NCBI RefSeq assembly: GCF_047511655.1
Contig: NC_133386.1
Coordinates: forward strand, 78,867,501-78,931,500
From: Castor canadensis
Lineage: Eukaryota; Chordata; Mammalia; Rodentia; Castoridae
Reading direction: 5' to 3'
DNA: 64,000 bases
Shown: positions 13,428 to 26,198 of the stretch, one piece after another
Numbering within the stretch: the first letter of the stretch is position 1
Layout: each line of letters begins with the position of its first letter
Translations under genes and position numbers: made by a program
The notes under the pieces: model-generated
What the model was told of the DNA's origin: nothing
Seen by the model: the letters and a program-made list of their open reading frames with translations, nothing else
Database searches by the model: none

Positions 13428-13930
13428 ATCCTGGCAAGTCTGGATCATTTGATACTGCAAGAAGCAAGGCTCCCAAGGGCTGGTCCTAAAGTGATTCCAG
13501 ACTCAAGCCAATTTAAATAAAAAGGATTAGGGTTGCCAACTAGACATGGAGAAGCAATCAGCTAGAAACATCTTCAGTTCCTGAGCATTTCATGGGAGCA
13601 AAGTTGCCATACCACTTTTAGACTGCAAATCTCTCTTTACAATAAATAAATAAATTTGCCTGAAGCTTTCTTCCAACTCACAACTGGACCTAATTCAAGT
13701 GAATTCAGTCTCCCCTGGAGATTATGGTATTACCAGGGTCCCCCAAAACCACTGCTAATAAGAAAGTCCTCTTAAGCCAACTCAATTCTAAGACTGGTCA
13801 AAGTTCTGTCTAGTTAAGATACTGTCACCTCTTTGCCCTCAGCCCTGATGGCAAAATACTGATTGCATATTGAGTTTCTCAAGCAAAACAAAAAAGAAAT
13901 TGAGGAATATATTAAACATCAATGTTGATG

Positions 13931-14298
13931 TGTTGGGAGCCATAAGGCACAAATCTGACAAGGTCATTGCGGCTTAGCAGCATTCTGACAAGGTCAGAAT
14001 CGGCAGGTGCACCATGAGTCCTTCATGGTGGGAAGGAACACTAAAATGGTTTCCCTTGACTAAAAAGAAGTTTATAAGGACACTGGCAGTAAGAATGCAG
14101 GGTGGCCAAAACAGAAAGGTTGTAACTAGGTCAGGGTGTTTTTGATGTTTAAGTCTCTTCCTCTTTTGTATAAAGCTTGCTGAGAAAAATGAAAATTTGC
14201 CAGTTGGTCATCAGCCTTCTGGCCCTCCCGATATGTGTCTTTGTCTGTTCATTCCTTCCCTGAGCCTGTTCGGGTCAAGGACCTCTGCGATCCCGGCA
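13931..14298 (+). mobile_element. Solo LTR, class II (ERV2-like)
   Basis: A 368-bp unit begins TGTTGGGAGCC and ends CCCGGCA. It is bounded by a perfect 6-bp duplication, TTGATG, at 13925-13930 and 14299-14304. A TATAAA box lies near 14169 and a GC-richer 3' part follows. The TGTTGGGAGCC start and CCCGGCA end with a 6-bp duplication are typical of rodent class II LTRs. It differs from the LTR at 5053-5408, so the two represent different families. Confidence 0.85.
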
Positions 14299-14304
14299 TT
14301 GATG

Positions 14305-15167
14305 AATGTGTTTAGTTAAATACTTGTTTTCTTCTACCAGAGTCAATAGAGTTCCTAAATCATTTCTTCCTAAAGCCAAAGCAGCTTTCCTCAACCAAGA
14401 GATCGAAGTGCATGAAAAAAATCTGACTTGATAGTTTATCCCCTTTTATTTGTGTTGTTACATTTTGACCAAAAAATCCTAAGATTAACACTATGGCAAC
14501 AAGTGTTTTGTACAAGAAAATAGTCAAATGTAGAGGAAGAAGTCAAGTTGATCTAAAAATGCATTCTATATTTTATTCTAAAGGTCAAGTTAATCAAAAA
14601 ATGTTTCTTTGGGCTGAGCAGTTGTTTTGCTGACATGACCAATAAAGCCAGTAAAAATAATAAGAAGCTAGTCTGTACATGGAGATGCAGAACATTTGAA
14701 AATATCTCGATGGCAGTGTACATCAGCAGCAGAGGAAGCCCTAAAACTGCACCTTGCGAGGACACAGAGGTTGACCTCTGGCAGATGCACCAGAGGGACA
14801 TGGAGCTTGTTCTCAGTTTGCCATCCAGAGGACAACTGTCCAACTGAGAGGAAGCTGAAAAGACATGACAAGAGCATTCTAAATTCTAATGCGAGGATTT
14901 TACAACCATCTGATTCATATGATAAATACAGACCTCACAATCTGATGATGAAGGTCAAAACATCCAAGACAAGGCTTGAAATGCCTAGCATGTCTACGTT
15001 GGTCTGACATTGATGGTCAAAACTCAGTTTCACATTGTGAAAAGCTTTTCCCCCAAAATGGATGAGGCCAATAGCATAAAACTGATTATTTAAGGTCTCA
15101 AAGGAAATCTATGAACTCATCTAGATATGCAAAGTAATATAGCAATTTTACTCTTTTAAGGAAAGTG
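14305..15167. other. Intergenic, no gene seen
   Basis: Overlapping short frames occur on both strands between 14553 and 15007, but none shows a domain, a signal peptide or codon-position bias that I can see. The segment is not obviously a known repeat. Confidence 0.45.
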
Positions 15168-15508
15168 CTGCTTTTTTTTTCTTTTTTGTTTTTTGCAATA
15201 CTGGGGTTTGAACTCAGGGCTTTGCACTTGCCTAGTGGGCACTCTTCTTGAGCCATGCCTCTAGTTCTTTTTGTTCTGGTTATTTTGGAGATCAATCTCG
15301 TTTTTTCACCCAAGCAGGCCTAGACTGTGATCCTATTTTATGTTTCCTGCTGTCACTGAGACAACAGGCATGAACCACCACTTCCAGCTTTTTTCTGCTG
15401 AGATGGGGTCTCCAAAAACTTTTTTGCTGGGGCTGGCCTGACCATCCTCAGGATCTCAGCCTCCCAAGTAGCTAGGATTACAGGTGTGAGCCACTGGCAC
15501 TCAGTTTC
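15168..15508 (-). mobile_element. Composite SINE, minus strand
   Basis: It begins on the plus strand with a T-rich run and 'caatactggggtttgaactc', the reverse of an ID-like tail. It continues with reversed B1-like boxes (ggatctcagcctcccaagta, then taggattacaggtgtgagcc). This is the reversed form of the composite SINE family. Confidence 0.8.
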
Positions 15509-15654
15509 AGAAAGTGCTTTTTTAATGCTATCATTTAAAAAATTTTAGATTCATAATTGTTATACTTTGTTCCTGTTTTCCTAAATAATGTCTTATTCAG
15601 GGCCTTATAGTATGTGAAGACCATTCTTCACATACATTAAAAAGTCATCAAAAT

Positions 15655-15768
15655 AAACCATGGTGGATAATACCTGTAATCCCAGCACTGGGTAGACTAA
15701 GGCAAGAGGATTTCAAATTTGAAGTTAGCTTGAATTACATAATGAGACGCTATCTCAAAAAAAAAAAA
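15655..15768 (+). mobile_element. B1-like SINE monomer
   Basis: Contains 'aatacctgtaatcccagcac' and 'aatgagacgctatctc' followed by a 13-nt A run. It is a single 7SL-derived unit without an ID tail. Confidence 0.8.
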
Positions 15769-15974
15769 ATCAAAATGTAGCAATTTTTGTGTTTATAGTT
15801 TAACACCAAAAAATGAAAAAATAAAGACTTCAAAACTGAAACTGGATTATTTAATTATTTGGATCATTTATCTCATAATCTCATATCCCATTTTTGCAGA
15901 GAAAAACATCTGTTATATAATTTCTCTAAGCATATGGATTATTGTGGTTGCCATGGGATATACCAGAAGCAATA

Positions 15975-16220
15975 CAGCACAGTGATTAAGAATGTGGACT
16001 CTGAAAAAGAATCTGAATCCCTGGGTGCAAGTCTCAGCTCCAACACTTAAAGGCTGTGTGAATTTGGGCAGGCTATTTATTTTAATCTCTAGAATATCTC
16101 AGTTTCCTCATGTGTGAAATAGTCCCTACTATATTTTCCCATTAGGAGGAAGAAATGACTTACTACTTTAAGACAATGCTAAGTAAGTAGCATAAAGTTA
16201 TGTATGTGGCACACAGCATG
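15975..16220 (+). mobile_element. MIR element
   Basis: The classic MIR order is visible: 'cacagtgattaagaatgtgg' then 'actctg', 'gcaagtctcagctccaacac', 'ctgtgtgaatttgggcaggc', and 'tcagtttcctcatgtgtgaa'. It is an ancient tRNA-derived SINE, strongly diverged. Confidence 0.85.
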
Positions 16221-16711
16221 TAATATGAAGCAAATTTAAGACTAACTTATCTACATGTGATCTACTTACTGTAAAGACTTACAACGTAAAACACAACCCA
16301 AATTTTAACTTCATTAGTCATGATTAAATTATTAGACTGCAGATTTGTTCAGGCAAACTCTGGTAAATTCATTTCTCTTTAGAACACCTTATCACAGGGT
16401 GGAAGAGTAAAGGAGTAGACTATGAAACTCTCTGGTGGTTGGATACAGCTGGTTTCCTCCATGTATCCATTTGAAGGTCATAACCAACTGGTCCTAAGAA
16501 CTGAGCTGCTAAATACTGACAGCATCTTTAAACTTGAATGGGAAAGCTTTTTTTTTTTTAAGTGAATAAAAGTTAAAACCTAATATAAAGAACCATCCTA
16601 CCTTAACTACTGAAAGATTGACTTTAGTCACTTGTTTCTGGTATTTCCTATCTTCACTACCAGATTAGCTTTTCTGCAGCAAAAGGGTATTAGAGTCTGA
16701 CAATTGTTTTG

Positions 16712-17045
16712 TTTGGTTTTTTTTTACTTTGGTACTGAGGGTTGAACTCAAGGTCTTGCACTTACAAGGCAGTGCTCTACCACTTCAAACGTACACCAGC
16801 CCTTTTTTGCTTTTGGTTATTTTGAGGCAGGGTCTCACTTCACTCTCTGGACAGCCTGGACAGCAAATCCTCCCATTTGTGCTTCCCTGCATAGCTGGAA
16901 TGACAGACAAGTGCCACCGTTCTCAGACACTGATTGAAATGGGATCTCGAGAACTTTTTGCCTGGGCTGACCTGAAACTGCAATCAGCCTAATCTCCACC
17001 TCCCAAGTAGCTAGAATTATAGTCTTGATCTGTTGTGCCTAGCCT
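16712..17045 (-). mobile_element. Composite SINE, minus strand
   Basis: It starts with a T run and 'ttggtactgagggttgaact', continues with 'aaggcagtgctctaccactt' (reversed ID-like tail), and then reversed B1-like boxes ending near 'ttatagtcttgatctgttgt'. The 87-codon frame over it is incidental. Confidence 0.8.
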
Positions 17046-17334
17046 TGATTTCATTTTTTGAAATGAAATTTCAAAATGAATTTTTTGGCTTCCGATGTTT
17101 TCAAATCCAGTCTTCCCTTCTCTTCTCTCATTCTGTATCTGGGAAAACCAGTAAGAAGTTCCTGGCCCTTAGTATGGGAAGGGTAGCAGAGAGAAGGAGT
17201 CAGGAGAGAATTCAAACCCAAATTTTTACCTGGCCCCAATCCCCAGCCACAATCAAAATCAGAACCACTTTCCTCTCTGCTCAAGCCATTCTAGATAGAT
17301 CAGTTTGGATGCCTGCTCTGCTTTTTCTGTAAAG

Positions 17335-17393
17335 TTTCATTGTGGGAGAATTGTGAGTTTGAGGCTCCCTAACAAGACCTTGTCTAAAAAAAA
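17335..17393 (+). mobile_element. B1-like SINE 3' fragment
   Basis: A short piece with 'gagtttgaggctccctaaca' and 'agaccttgtct' followed by an A run. Only the 3' third of a B1-like unit is present. Confidence 0.5.
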
Positions 17394-17499
17394 AGGGGGA
17401 GACCCCATGGAGCCTCTCCCATGGCTGAAATAATTAATATAATCCAATATAGATTAAAACATGGCCTCCAAGAATTATTCTCCATTAATAGCCCAATGT

Positions 17500-19125
17500 G
17501 ACTAAGGCCCAAATGTGATGAAATGAATGAAATCTAATAGTAGATTATTGCTACTTTAATGCCATGGTCCTCCAATTAAGACCTTCATATGCAGTATTGT
17601 TGAAATTACTTTACACTCTTAGTAATTAGAAAATACTAAGCTATTATATATTTGACAGGTATGTTCTATTTCAGCAACCACTCAGCACCAACTTGCCTTT
17701 ACTTTATACCTGGCTGTCCACGAAGTATCTTATCTTAGACCTGCCCTCCCACCAGATCTCTGTAGCCAGATCTTCCTCATGTCTGCCTTTCTTCAGCCAC
17801 ATAAGCATATTACATTGATGACATCCTCCTCTTCCAAGATACATCGGACACACACAATACAAATGCTCATAAAGGATCTCATGAAAAGGAATGGGTCACT
17901 GTCCTTCAAAAAGTACAAGGCCCTGCCACCTTAGTTATATTACTAGGAATTATTTTGTCAGTCAAGAACTGCTCCATCCCTGACCCTCTCACCACCCACA
18001 CTGTCAAAAAAAAATTCTAACATCTTTTAGGATTTGGAGAGGTTCTAAAGACAACATATTCCTCATTTATAAAGTTTAAATTCACTTATGTTGAAACTTT
18101 TGAATTACTTCCCCCCAATAAAAGGCTGTAGAATCTGTCCAAGTGACATTACACTTGGCATTGTCTTTAGTGTCTCCCAGACTGCTTCACTGGAGAGGCT
18201 TAGGAACCTCCTTTCACACCTTCTGCACTCTCTGGGCCACCCATAATGGCATTAAATTGCTCATGGGCTTCTGATGCCAGAAAATGTCCTCCATGGTCCT
18301 GTGCTACACACAATTTAAACATCAACTTGGTTATAGACTGGGCCTCTCTGGAGACAAAGTCTTTCCTGAGCTCTGAGCCTGTGGCCCTTTACACCAAGCT
18401 GCTCCTTAAACCTCAGACCACTGAAACTGAAACGGCACCCTGTGGACCCAGCACAGTTACAGAGGCCTCCTCATTAAAATAGAATAGAACCCAACTGGGC
18501 CTTTTAGCAAATTTAAACTTCTGGAGGAAGTGGCACCCCTGTCCTCAGTCCCCTACCAGATATAAAGTTGCTATAGGAGTTCACCCCTCTTCCCTACCCA
18601 CTGGCCACCACAGCATGTGATGAGACCTTTTAGTGAGCTGCTGCCATCTGTCATCTCACCAGAACATCCCTGGGCAAGGGGAGGCCAGCATAAACTGCAT
18701 GCAGTCATTATTGCCGATAAGATGGTTGACCAATCATTGGCTCAGAGACCAATGGCCCAAGCAGACCATTAACCAATTATCTGGCCAGTTAGTTATCAGC
18801 AGCAATAACTCCCAAGCCAAGGCCACCCTCTTTGGGCTAAAAAATACTCTGGGAATTTCTTGCCTCAACCATACTCAAACTATAATTCAAGGGCACATGT
18901 CTGCCTTTACTAAAGCCAAAGTGAAGGGTCTTGCCTAGATACTCCTTCTCCCCTTCAGAGTTCCTACCATTATTGAGGGTGACCAAAGCATGCATTTTAC
19001 TTCTCAAAATATACACCATAGTCCTTAAGGAAGGCAGTCAACAGTACTTTCACCTCTCCTGGTCTCACCTTACAAGCCTCATAGAGTGCAACATGGTTTA
19101 TTTAAACAAGTTTTAAATCAACTAA
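17500..19125 (+). pseudogene. Decayed ERV pol relic (RT to integrase), class III-like
   Basis: No long open frame survives, but retroviral pol landmarks occur in order on the plus strand. Near 17540-17580 is an RT motif of the form DYRxxNxxxxP. The RT catalytic box YIDD is at 17811-17822, followed by ILLFQD. An integrase-like DQSMHFTSQN segment containing the second catalytic Asp is at 18981-19010. The spacing of about 1.2 kb between the YIDD and integrase boxes fits RNase H plus the start of integrase with some deletion. Many stops and frameshifts separate them. The YIDD box and general layout suggest an ERV-L (class III) origin, which is inference. The short frames at 18246-18482 and 18633-18938 lie inside this relic. 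No LTRs were identified around it. Confidence 0.65.
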
Positions 19126-19319
19126 GTGAGGTGATGTATATTTTGGTCATCAGTTAAACATCAGTGGTGACTTGTAATAGCCTTAGACATTTGTGATGTC
19201 TAAGTATTGATGGTTTTTAAGTTCATCTCTTCCTCCCACATAATGGAGCAAGCATTATGCTTTAAATGTTAGTTTCTAAACACACTTGGTCTGAAAATGC
19301 CTCCATTCTTTTTGCTTAT

Positions 19320-19760
19320 ACTGTTCCCTCTGTCCTGAGTTTTCTCTTCCACCCTCCATCTGAAATTGCTTTTTTAAAGATTATCTTAAAATCTAACTCC
19401 TCCATGAACCATTTTTAGATTTTCCCAACCAGAGAAGATCTCTCCCTGCTTCGAGCTCGTATCAGTTTGAATCTCTTGTGATGCTTAATCATGTTCTGCC
19501 CTATGCAAAGTCATTCATATCTTTCTGCTACTGATGCTCACCGTTTGGGTGTCTGTCCTAGAGACAGACAGTCACCTAAAGAACATGCCCAGTAAAAAGT
19601 CCACATCTAATTCTTACTACCTAGTTGTCCTTGGGAAAGTCATCTATTCACTCAAAACCTCAATTTGCTCTTTAAATGAGAAGCACCAAGGCCATATACA
19701 TGAAGGGCTTTGCATTATGTCTGTCTCATAGTAAGCACTAAATAGTGTTAATTATTGACA
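19320..19760 (+). mobile_element. L2-like then MIR-like ancient fragments
   Basis: About 19320-19540 has L2-like text (ctcctccatgaaccattttt, then agatctctccctgcttcgag). About 19615-19760 resembles a MIR 3' half (cctagttgtccttgggaaag, ctcaaaacctcaatttgctc, and ctcatagtaagcactaaata). Both are diverged and non-coding. Confidence 0.55.
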
Positions 19761-22700
19761 TTACTTATCCTTACTACTACATCAGAAGCAATTTTATGTC
19801 AGAAACTCATTTTTAAAAATCCAATGCAACAACAGTGCCTGATACACTGAAAGAATTTAAATAAATATGTATTGAATGACTTGGATAAATGGTTCATGAG
19901 AACTTGCTGAAATTTTAAAACATTAACAGAAGGAATAACACAATTAGATTATTTGAATGGAATCTAAATTGATTCTCAGTATACACACAAATCATATTTT
20001 TTGAAAAGAGGTAGGCAAAGAGCAAAGACAAGGTTTGCCTTGAAAACTACTGCCTAATTTACAAATAGCTAAATTAATTTTCCAGATGTTCCTCCATGCT
20101 CCACAACACTTCTCCTCAGCTTGCAACTATCAACTGAGTTCTAAGCTTAGCTACCTTTCACATTTGCTATTTTAATAAATAATAGACATTTATAGACTTT
20201 AAACTGTGACTAATTAGTTGGAAACTTGCTCAGTTTCTTCTTGTTCAAACTCCTGTCAACAAAATATTTCATTGCTCTGTAAAGTATGATGTGAAACTCT
20301 TAAAACATATAGCAAACCGTCTCATTTAAATAGAAATCAATGTTATTTTCAGAAGTTAGAAAAATGTAGTAATTCTCCTTCAAGTATGTACCTGAAGGAA
20401 AAAAAATTGTCAGATGTAGAAACACAGGCAGATAACAATGTTCATTAGAACATTACTTAAAATTGCAAGAAATGCTCTAAATGTGTTAAGTGTGACTGTT
20501 TACAGTACTCTAATACCAGATATCAAAATAGTTTTTTTAAATAATAGGGAATTTATGTCACATTGTAAGTGAAAAGGGAGGATTCATGTGATATAAATAA
20601 AATGCAGTTTATCAATATTGACATTTTTTCCTTAATGGTAGAACTGTCCATGCATTTTCCTGCCCCCTGTGTTTTTAAAAAACATTAGTTAACCTAAAAA
20701 TATATTTTTAAAATACTTTGCAGCCATGTGTGTGAATGAGCTACACAAATAATAAGAGAATGTGTCTAATTGAAAACTAAAGTCTTCTTTAAATACAGTT
20801 TGCTACTGTATGGTAAAATAGAGGAAACTGTCATATAGAGGCATTGGATTTGCGAATTGACCCACCCAAAGTTTTAGCCAGTCCAATTCCCCTGTGTACA
20901 TGTTGTCAGCTTGAACTGTTTTGCTTTGGGTGAAGAAAACAAAAAATAGTGAAACAGGACTGCAGAGGGAAAAGAGGGTATGAAAGTCTACAACTTCCAT
21001 TTAAAAAAAAGCCTATTTTGGTAACAAGCTCAGATTCTTTAAAATATATTATTAAATATTTAGTTATCACAAAAAGTATTACCATTGGTCATATTTTGCT
21101 TCCTTGAAAACAGATGTTTCTTTGCGTTAGCAAATTAAACTGTGTACCACATATAAGCTCTGTTATAAAATGTTAGCTAAACATAAAAAATTATTTTTAT
21201 AAACATGTTCAGATAAGTTAGTGATATAGTAGTAATACTTAATCAGAAACCACATTTTCATTTTAAATAATAAAGCAAACCTAATTTCCTATGGGATACA
21301 CTAAAAGGTACTTGTAAAAGAATCTTCTCAAAAGTCATGTAAGTGACAAAGCCCTGCAGGGTAGACAGTGAGCTGGCACATTGGCAGCAGGGCTGGCAGG
21401 GTTTGGCCTGTCAGTCCACTGATTTGTAATGGATTTGCATTTATTTAGCTTCTCTGTTTGGTTCCAGACCCTTGAGGATGGTAGCACGCACCTGGAGTGG
21501 GTGTGATCCAGGAGAGCAGACCACAGCATGCAAAGCTGACTGTCTCACCTGGTGACTAACTTCGTAACCACGATCTTGGCCTCATTTGTTTCATTTTCTC
21601 ACTAGCTGAGTTAACTGATCTGTAAGATAGGATTAAACAAGCTACCACAGCATTCCAAAGTTCTTATTTTCCTTTTCAGGCAACCTATCACTATTAAATA
21701 TCTAAAATATGGGGTAAATGTGCATCTATGAAAATGTCACAATGAAACTCATTATATTGTACGATTAATACATGCTAATAAAAAGGGGAAATATCTATCA
21801 TGTAGATAGACTTGGACTTGGAGGGGCTTTATAGTAATATAATCGTTAGCAAAAAAATATTTAAAAACATTCAAGTATGTTCAGGAGTCTGAAACAAAGT
21901 AACTTTTAACAATCTGAAAGTGAAATCAAAGCAAAACAATAAAATGAATAAATTCACCAAAGCAATGGACTCTTTAAAAAAAATTAGACATGGAATTTCA
22001 AAGGTAGACAATTGGTAATATCCTCACCTGCAATAGAGCGTTAGAAGAGTAGTCCGGAACCCTGGAATCTTGTCCTGTTCTTATGTAACAAAGTAAGTCA
22101 CAGTTATCAGTTTCTCATTTGTAGAATGGGAAAGTGGGCTGACATGTTTAAGAGACCTTCTGATTTCAAAATACTAGGGTTTCAGATTCTTATAAATGTA
22201 TAAATCATTTATTTAACTTTTTTTAATCTAGTGTTTTTAACCTATTGCAAAGATGGAGCTGCTAAAATGTCTTAAGATAAAACAGGAATTTTAAAAGTCT
22301 GGGTTTTTAAATCAAGTCTCTTTAGTACCTTTAGAATAAACGGATAATTGTAGAAAACATCCTCATGGAGCTGATTTTCCCATCTGGAAGGAGACAGGTT
22401 CACAGGATAGTGCAGAATGCATTTTCTCAAATTACTTATTTCTAGTGGAGTATTGTGGTATTGCTTGAAGATTTTTAAAAGACATTATCAAGGTATTTTT
22501 CAAAAGTTATCTAGAAATACATTTTCCTTCCCTTTCTTTGCTTTACTTGTAAAAATCCTAGTACAGGTGTAAAAGTGAAGCCTGAATTTTATCTAATAAT
22601 GTCTTTATGGTGTTCTGAAGGCTGGATGACTGAATGAACGTGAGCAGGAAGAAAACGTGCTAAATTGTTATTAACCTTGCAAATCTTCATGGTGTCTCTT

Positions 22701-25520
22701 TTAGTGTATTGTTTAGGGAAAAATTAAAATGGAAAGCAGAAATGATATGACAGATGAACTCCTGCAAAATAGTTGCAAAGCCTCTAATGTCCTTAATAAG
22801 GTAAACCCTGTTCTACAACATCAGGCCAAAAGGAATAGAGTTGAATGATTCCTAAGGAAACAATCATAGTTCATTTGAATCTTTTTTATAGCCACTTTTA
22901 AAAGACAATAAATGAAGACATAAATTATTTCTAATTAAATATTTAGATGATCATAATCCACATACACTGTCAATCAGTATGTTAGAATTTACTACTGTGA
23001 TTTGCTCATTTATTTCAACTCAATCTTCCCTTTCACCCTTGCAAGTATGTAAGTTTTTTTCCTTAAAAAAAATCTCTTAAATGTGTTTCAAAGTGTCTTT
23101 ATTTAGTAACAAAAATCTATCAGCTACTGTATAAACTTTTATAGTTTACCACTGAATCACACCCTGGCAGCAAAACTAATATTGTAATCACTAATGCTGC
23201 AAAAGGAATAGTTACAACAGAAGGGGAAGTTACAATTCACGGTCAAATAGTTACAGTATACTGAAACTTTGCTACATTAAATTATTGGAAATTTATTGGA
23301 CACTTTAATAAGCTTTTTAAATTAAGGGATACATTTTTTCAGGTATTTTTCCAATTTTCTTCAAATGATACTTGTGACAAAGGATGCTTTCTCATGAAGA
23401 ATTAAGCTCCATAATAAAGTAAAATATCAACCAAAATAAAATTTTATAAATGGATTGCTTGTAGGGTTCTAGAACATAATACATCATGGGAAATAACAGT
23501 ATTTAAAACAAGAATAATTATTTTATTTTTAAATAAAGTCACAATATTTCTGTTTTTACTTCATGTTTCCTCTATTCTCATACACATATTGGATTTAGCA
23601 CCTATCTTCCAAGGAATTTAGAATGTTTGGCGGGCTTTAGGTATAATACTCAGAGTATTATGACAGCACAAGTTATCAGTTAGCTGTCAAACAAGATTTA
23701 AAATTTAAGAATTTTCTCTTGCCACATTTTTGAAGAACAGCAAGGAGTGGCAAATTGGGAAGTTCATACAAAGGAAGAAGCAGTGGGATGAGGAAGTAGA
23801 AATCATACCTTCAAAAAAGTCATCTACCTAATAGGAGACAACTCAGCTTCACTAGACCAGATGCATCATTGCTTCATGGAGCTGATGAGAAAAGTAGACT
23901 GGGGAACCCACTTGCTTTCCTGAATCTTAGATGAAGCTCCACTTCTGTTAAATTGTCAGTTGATAAAGAAATAATCATTCTGAATAGAGGCTCTATCAAC
24001 GTTATAATTTGTTTTTTCTACAATAGCAGTAGAATTACCAACTAAAGTCCATCAGCAGCTTATTCCTAAAGAATGTGCTCTTATTTACTGGATATTTTCA
24101 TCGTTTCAGACCTTCATTGTTCTTAGGAAATCATGGCAGCCAGCCAGTTTATGAATTCCAGGAGATTTAAAACATTAATGAAATATTAAGCATCATATTT
24201 AGCCTTCTCTCAGTTAATTATAGGATCAGGAATATAACTCATAAATAATGAATACTATTCCATAAAATAATACATATGAAACTTAAAAGTATTAAAACTT
24301 CATATTTTGACTATACTATATAATCTAGACAAGGAATAGATTCACATATTTGAACTCTATTTTGAAAACTCCTAAATTTGATAAAAAAAGGAATCAACAA
24401 AGATTTGTAGAACCTAATGAATGATCTAATTCTAATTTATTAATAAAAATATGGAAATATAAATTTATTTCAATGCAAAGCATTGTAGAACATAATTTGA
24501 AGGGGAAATAGTCCCTAAAACTTACTGGTGCAAGTTTCCCCACTACTTTCACTTAGGGAATGATGGCTAACTTTAAGTCACATAATATAATGTTTTGAGG
24601 ACCGATTTCTGAAATTTACTATTCAGTTTAAGTGACTGATGATAAACTCAAAAAAAAAAAGAAAAAGAGAACATGGCTATCAATGTCAATTGGTTAAGAA
24701 TTGCTTCTCCTAATACCTAAATACCATTTATTCCTCAAGAAGAAATATATATATATATATACTTACATTGAGCTCAACTAAAAAACAATGTCCTTGAGTT
24801 CTTAAATACGGAACTGAACATAAGAACCTATGGTTAATTCAGACAGTTAAGGATACATTTATCTCTGGTGACTTCCTCAAGCTCAAGTTCAATCATGGGT
24901 CTCTGGGAAACTATCAACCATGTATGTTCTATTTTAAATGCTTTCTTTTCCAATATTCTCAAGAACTCTAAGTTCCATTGACTTTATGAGCTCAAGAAAT
25001 ATCTTCTCATTTGTATTTCAAAATCTTTAATTTCAGAATATTCTTTCAGATACTTCATTTTCATATATTGTCACTATACTTGTTTTACACTTTGCTGTAA
25101 AAAGTGTGAACACATAGGACAATTTCATTTAGAGTTATAGTTAAGTAAATAATACCATTCTTTCTTAACTTCATTAATCTAGAATAGGCCCCAAACTGTC
25201 AACTGTTTATCATAGTGACCTCTGTGTGTGTGTGTCCTACCAACTTCATAATACTCCTACAAAACCATTTCACAAATAGCATTAACTTTGGGAACATTAG
25301 AGGTTTATTTACATAAATATTTGAACTCTCTATTTAAATTCTGAAAGAATCCACCATTTCAAAACTATTTCCAGTCTATTTATATAAGACATTGCTCAAG
25401 TTTGATCCTCAGCTATGCTAACTACTAACTTCATTATCATCTGAACCAACCCCATTCAGTATCATTGCCCTTAATCCTTTTTTCAAATACCAAACTTGAA
25501 CACACTATAATTCTTTCAAG
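19761..25520. other. Long AT-rich intergenic stretch downstream of TPBG
   Basis: No gene, RNA gene or well-preserved mobile element is recognised in nearly 6 kb. Simple features include a short (AT)n run near 24748-24762 and a TG run near 25224-25234. Very few repeats are recognisable compared with the rest of the window. Short open frames here lack features. Confidence 0.5.
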
Positions 25521-25524
25521 AACC

Positions 25525-25530
25525 TTTATT
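25525..25530 (-). terminator. Candidate TPBG polyadenylation signal
   Basis: AATAAA on the minus strand about 670 nt downstream of the TPBG stop codon. Another AATAAA lies farther on at 25314-25319, so the true cleavage site is undecided. Either gives a 3' UTR of under 1 kb. Confidence 0.4.
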
Positions 25531-26198
25531 GACTTTTTTTTTTTTTTAACAATTCAGTCTGTTGGATCTCTATGCAGTTTATAAAAAAAAAAACCTCAGG
25601 ACAGTATCATATAAACTGCAATCAAAAAGTAATTTATCTTGTCAGAGAACTTATCTGAAGTTGCAAGTTATTTTTTGTAATATGCAGAACAGCAAACCAT
25701 TAAACATGCTCTTAAACGCGGGTGCTTCTGTGCCCTATGGAGTTATTTTTAAGAGCTTGCTAAGATCTGCAGGCAGGTTATGGGATGCAACTGTTTTCTC
25801 CATAATTTAGGTACATGAGAATAAAACTGGTATTTATGAATAAAGTATTTTTCTCAAAAAAGTTGAGGAGTTTCTGTTGAATGCTATCTGTTTAGGTACA
25901 CTTGCTACACCTTGCACTGTACTAAGAGAGAGAGTCCATGGTCATGCTGAAACTTGAAAAATCCCTCCACATGAGTTGGGGAGTTCCAAGAAAATGAAGA
26001 GGCTAAACCACTTTATGCAGTTTTCATCATCTTACATTAACAGAGCACACCAAGCAACTTTACATAACAAGAAGGCAAATCCCTTTCACTGTTTTCAGTC
26101 AAAGTCAATGGTGTCTACAGTGGAGGGATGACATAGAGCAAACCTAGTAATGGGGAAAAGCTCATGCACAGTTGTCCTTTTTCTGTCTTCTTTGTTTC

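Noticed and set aside
13172..13520. His/Thr-rich or Cys/Val-rich frames across 13.3-13.5 kb
   Set aside because: Produced by translation of the (CA)n microsatellite.
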